In this document: positions 5,737 through 5,758 of the stretch, in pieces
Numbering within the stretch: the stretch's first letter is position 1
Layout: each line of letters starts with the position of its first letter
Assembly: GCA_028873745.1 (NCBI GenBank)
Contig: JAPPNT010000025.1
Location: 1-5,758, forward strand
Reading direction: 5' to 3'
Length of the DNA stretch: 5,758 bases
DNA from: Chloroflexota bacterium
Lineage (GTDB): Bacteria; Chloroflexota; Dehalococcoidia; Lucifugimonadales; UBA1127
The notes under the pieces: generated by a model
Told to the model about the DNA's origin: nothing
Database searches by the model: none
What the model saw: the letters and a program-made list of their open reading frames with translations, nothing else
Program-made: the position numbers and the translations under genes

Positions 5737-5758
5737 ACCGGCTCCATAGAGAAACAAA

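Noticed and set aside
5563..5757. Minus-strand 64-codon frame at the right edge
   Set aside because: Mostly antisense to the permease C-terminus; Pro/Arg/Trp-rich translation without motifs.

Overview
This is a high-GC bacterial window with densely packed genes. It has two divergent blocks separated by a short intergenic region at about 710-843. The lineage cannot be fixed from sequence alone. The GC-rich codon use and a mainly TAG-terminated gene set would fit Chloroflexota or another high-GC environmental lineage, but that is a low-confidence guess.

Left block, minus strand: a FmdB-type zinc-ribbon protein with an unusual histidine-rich tail (347-709, TTG start) is followed after 9 nt by a D-aminoacyl-tRNA deacylase, dtd (337 to 1). 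dtd runs off the left edge and lacks its C-terminus. The two probably share one transcript.

Centre, plus strand: the most interesting gene is a DsbA/FrnE-type thioredoxin-fold oxidoreductase at 844-1473. Its open frame is interrupted at codon 18 by an in-frame TGA (895-897), exactly where the family has the first cysteine of the CPWC redox motif. Family-like sequence continues in frame on both sides of the TGA. A hairpin with a GG-starting apical loop lies 20 nt downstream, as expected of a bacterial SECIS element. The best reading is a selenoprotein with a Sec-Pro-Trp-Cys (UPWC) active site. A conventional annotation would miss its N-terminus and begin the gene at an internal ATG (1093). An extended -10 promoter (TGATATACT) and a Shine-Dalgarno sequence precede the ATG at 844.

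Right block, plus strand: a three-gene MacAB-type ABC export operon. It comprises a very long membrane-anchored adaptor (1611-3695, 694 aa, with an extra domain at the hairpin tip and a Gly-rich tail), a MacB/LolD-class ATPase (3706-4425) and a MacB/FtsX-type permease (4422-5666). The Shine-Dalgarno sequence of the ATPase gene overlaps the adaptor stop codon, and the ATPase and permease genes overlap by ATGA, so the three are translationally coupled. The ATPase ends at a TGA, so TGA still works as a stop in this genome and has not been globally reassigned. That strengthens the selenocysteine reading.

The 137-nt gap at 1474-1610 shows no convincing promoter or terminator, apart from a strong Shine-Dalgarno sequence before 1611 and a doubtful 18-codon Cys-containing frame. 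The final 92 nt (5667-5758) hold no gene, only a GC-rich imperfect palindrome.
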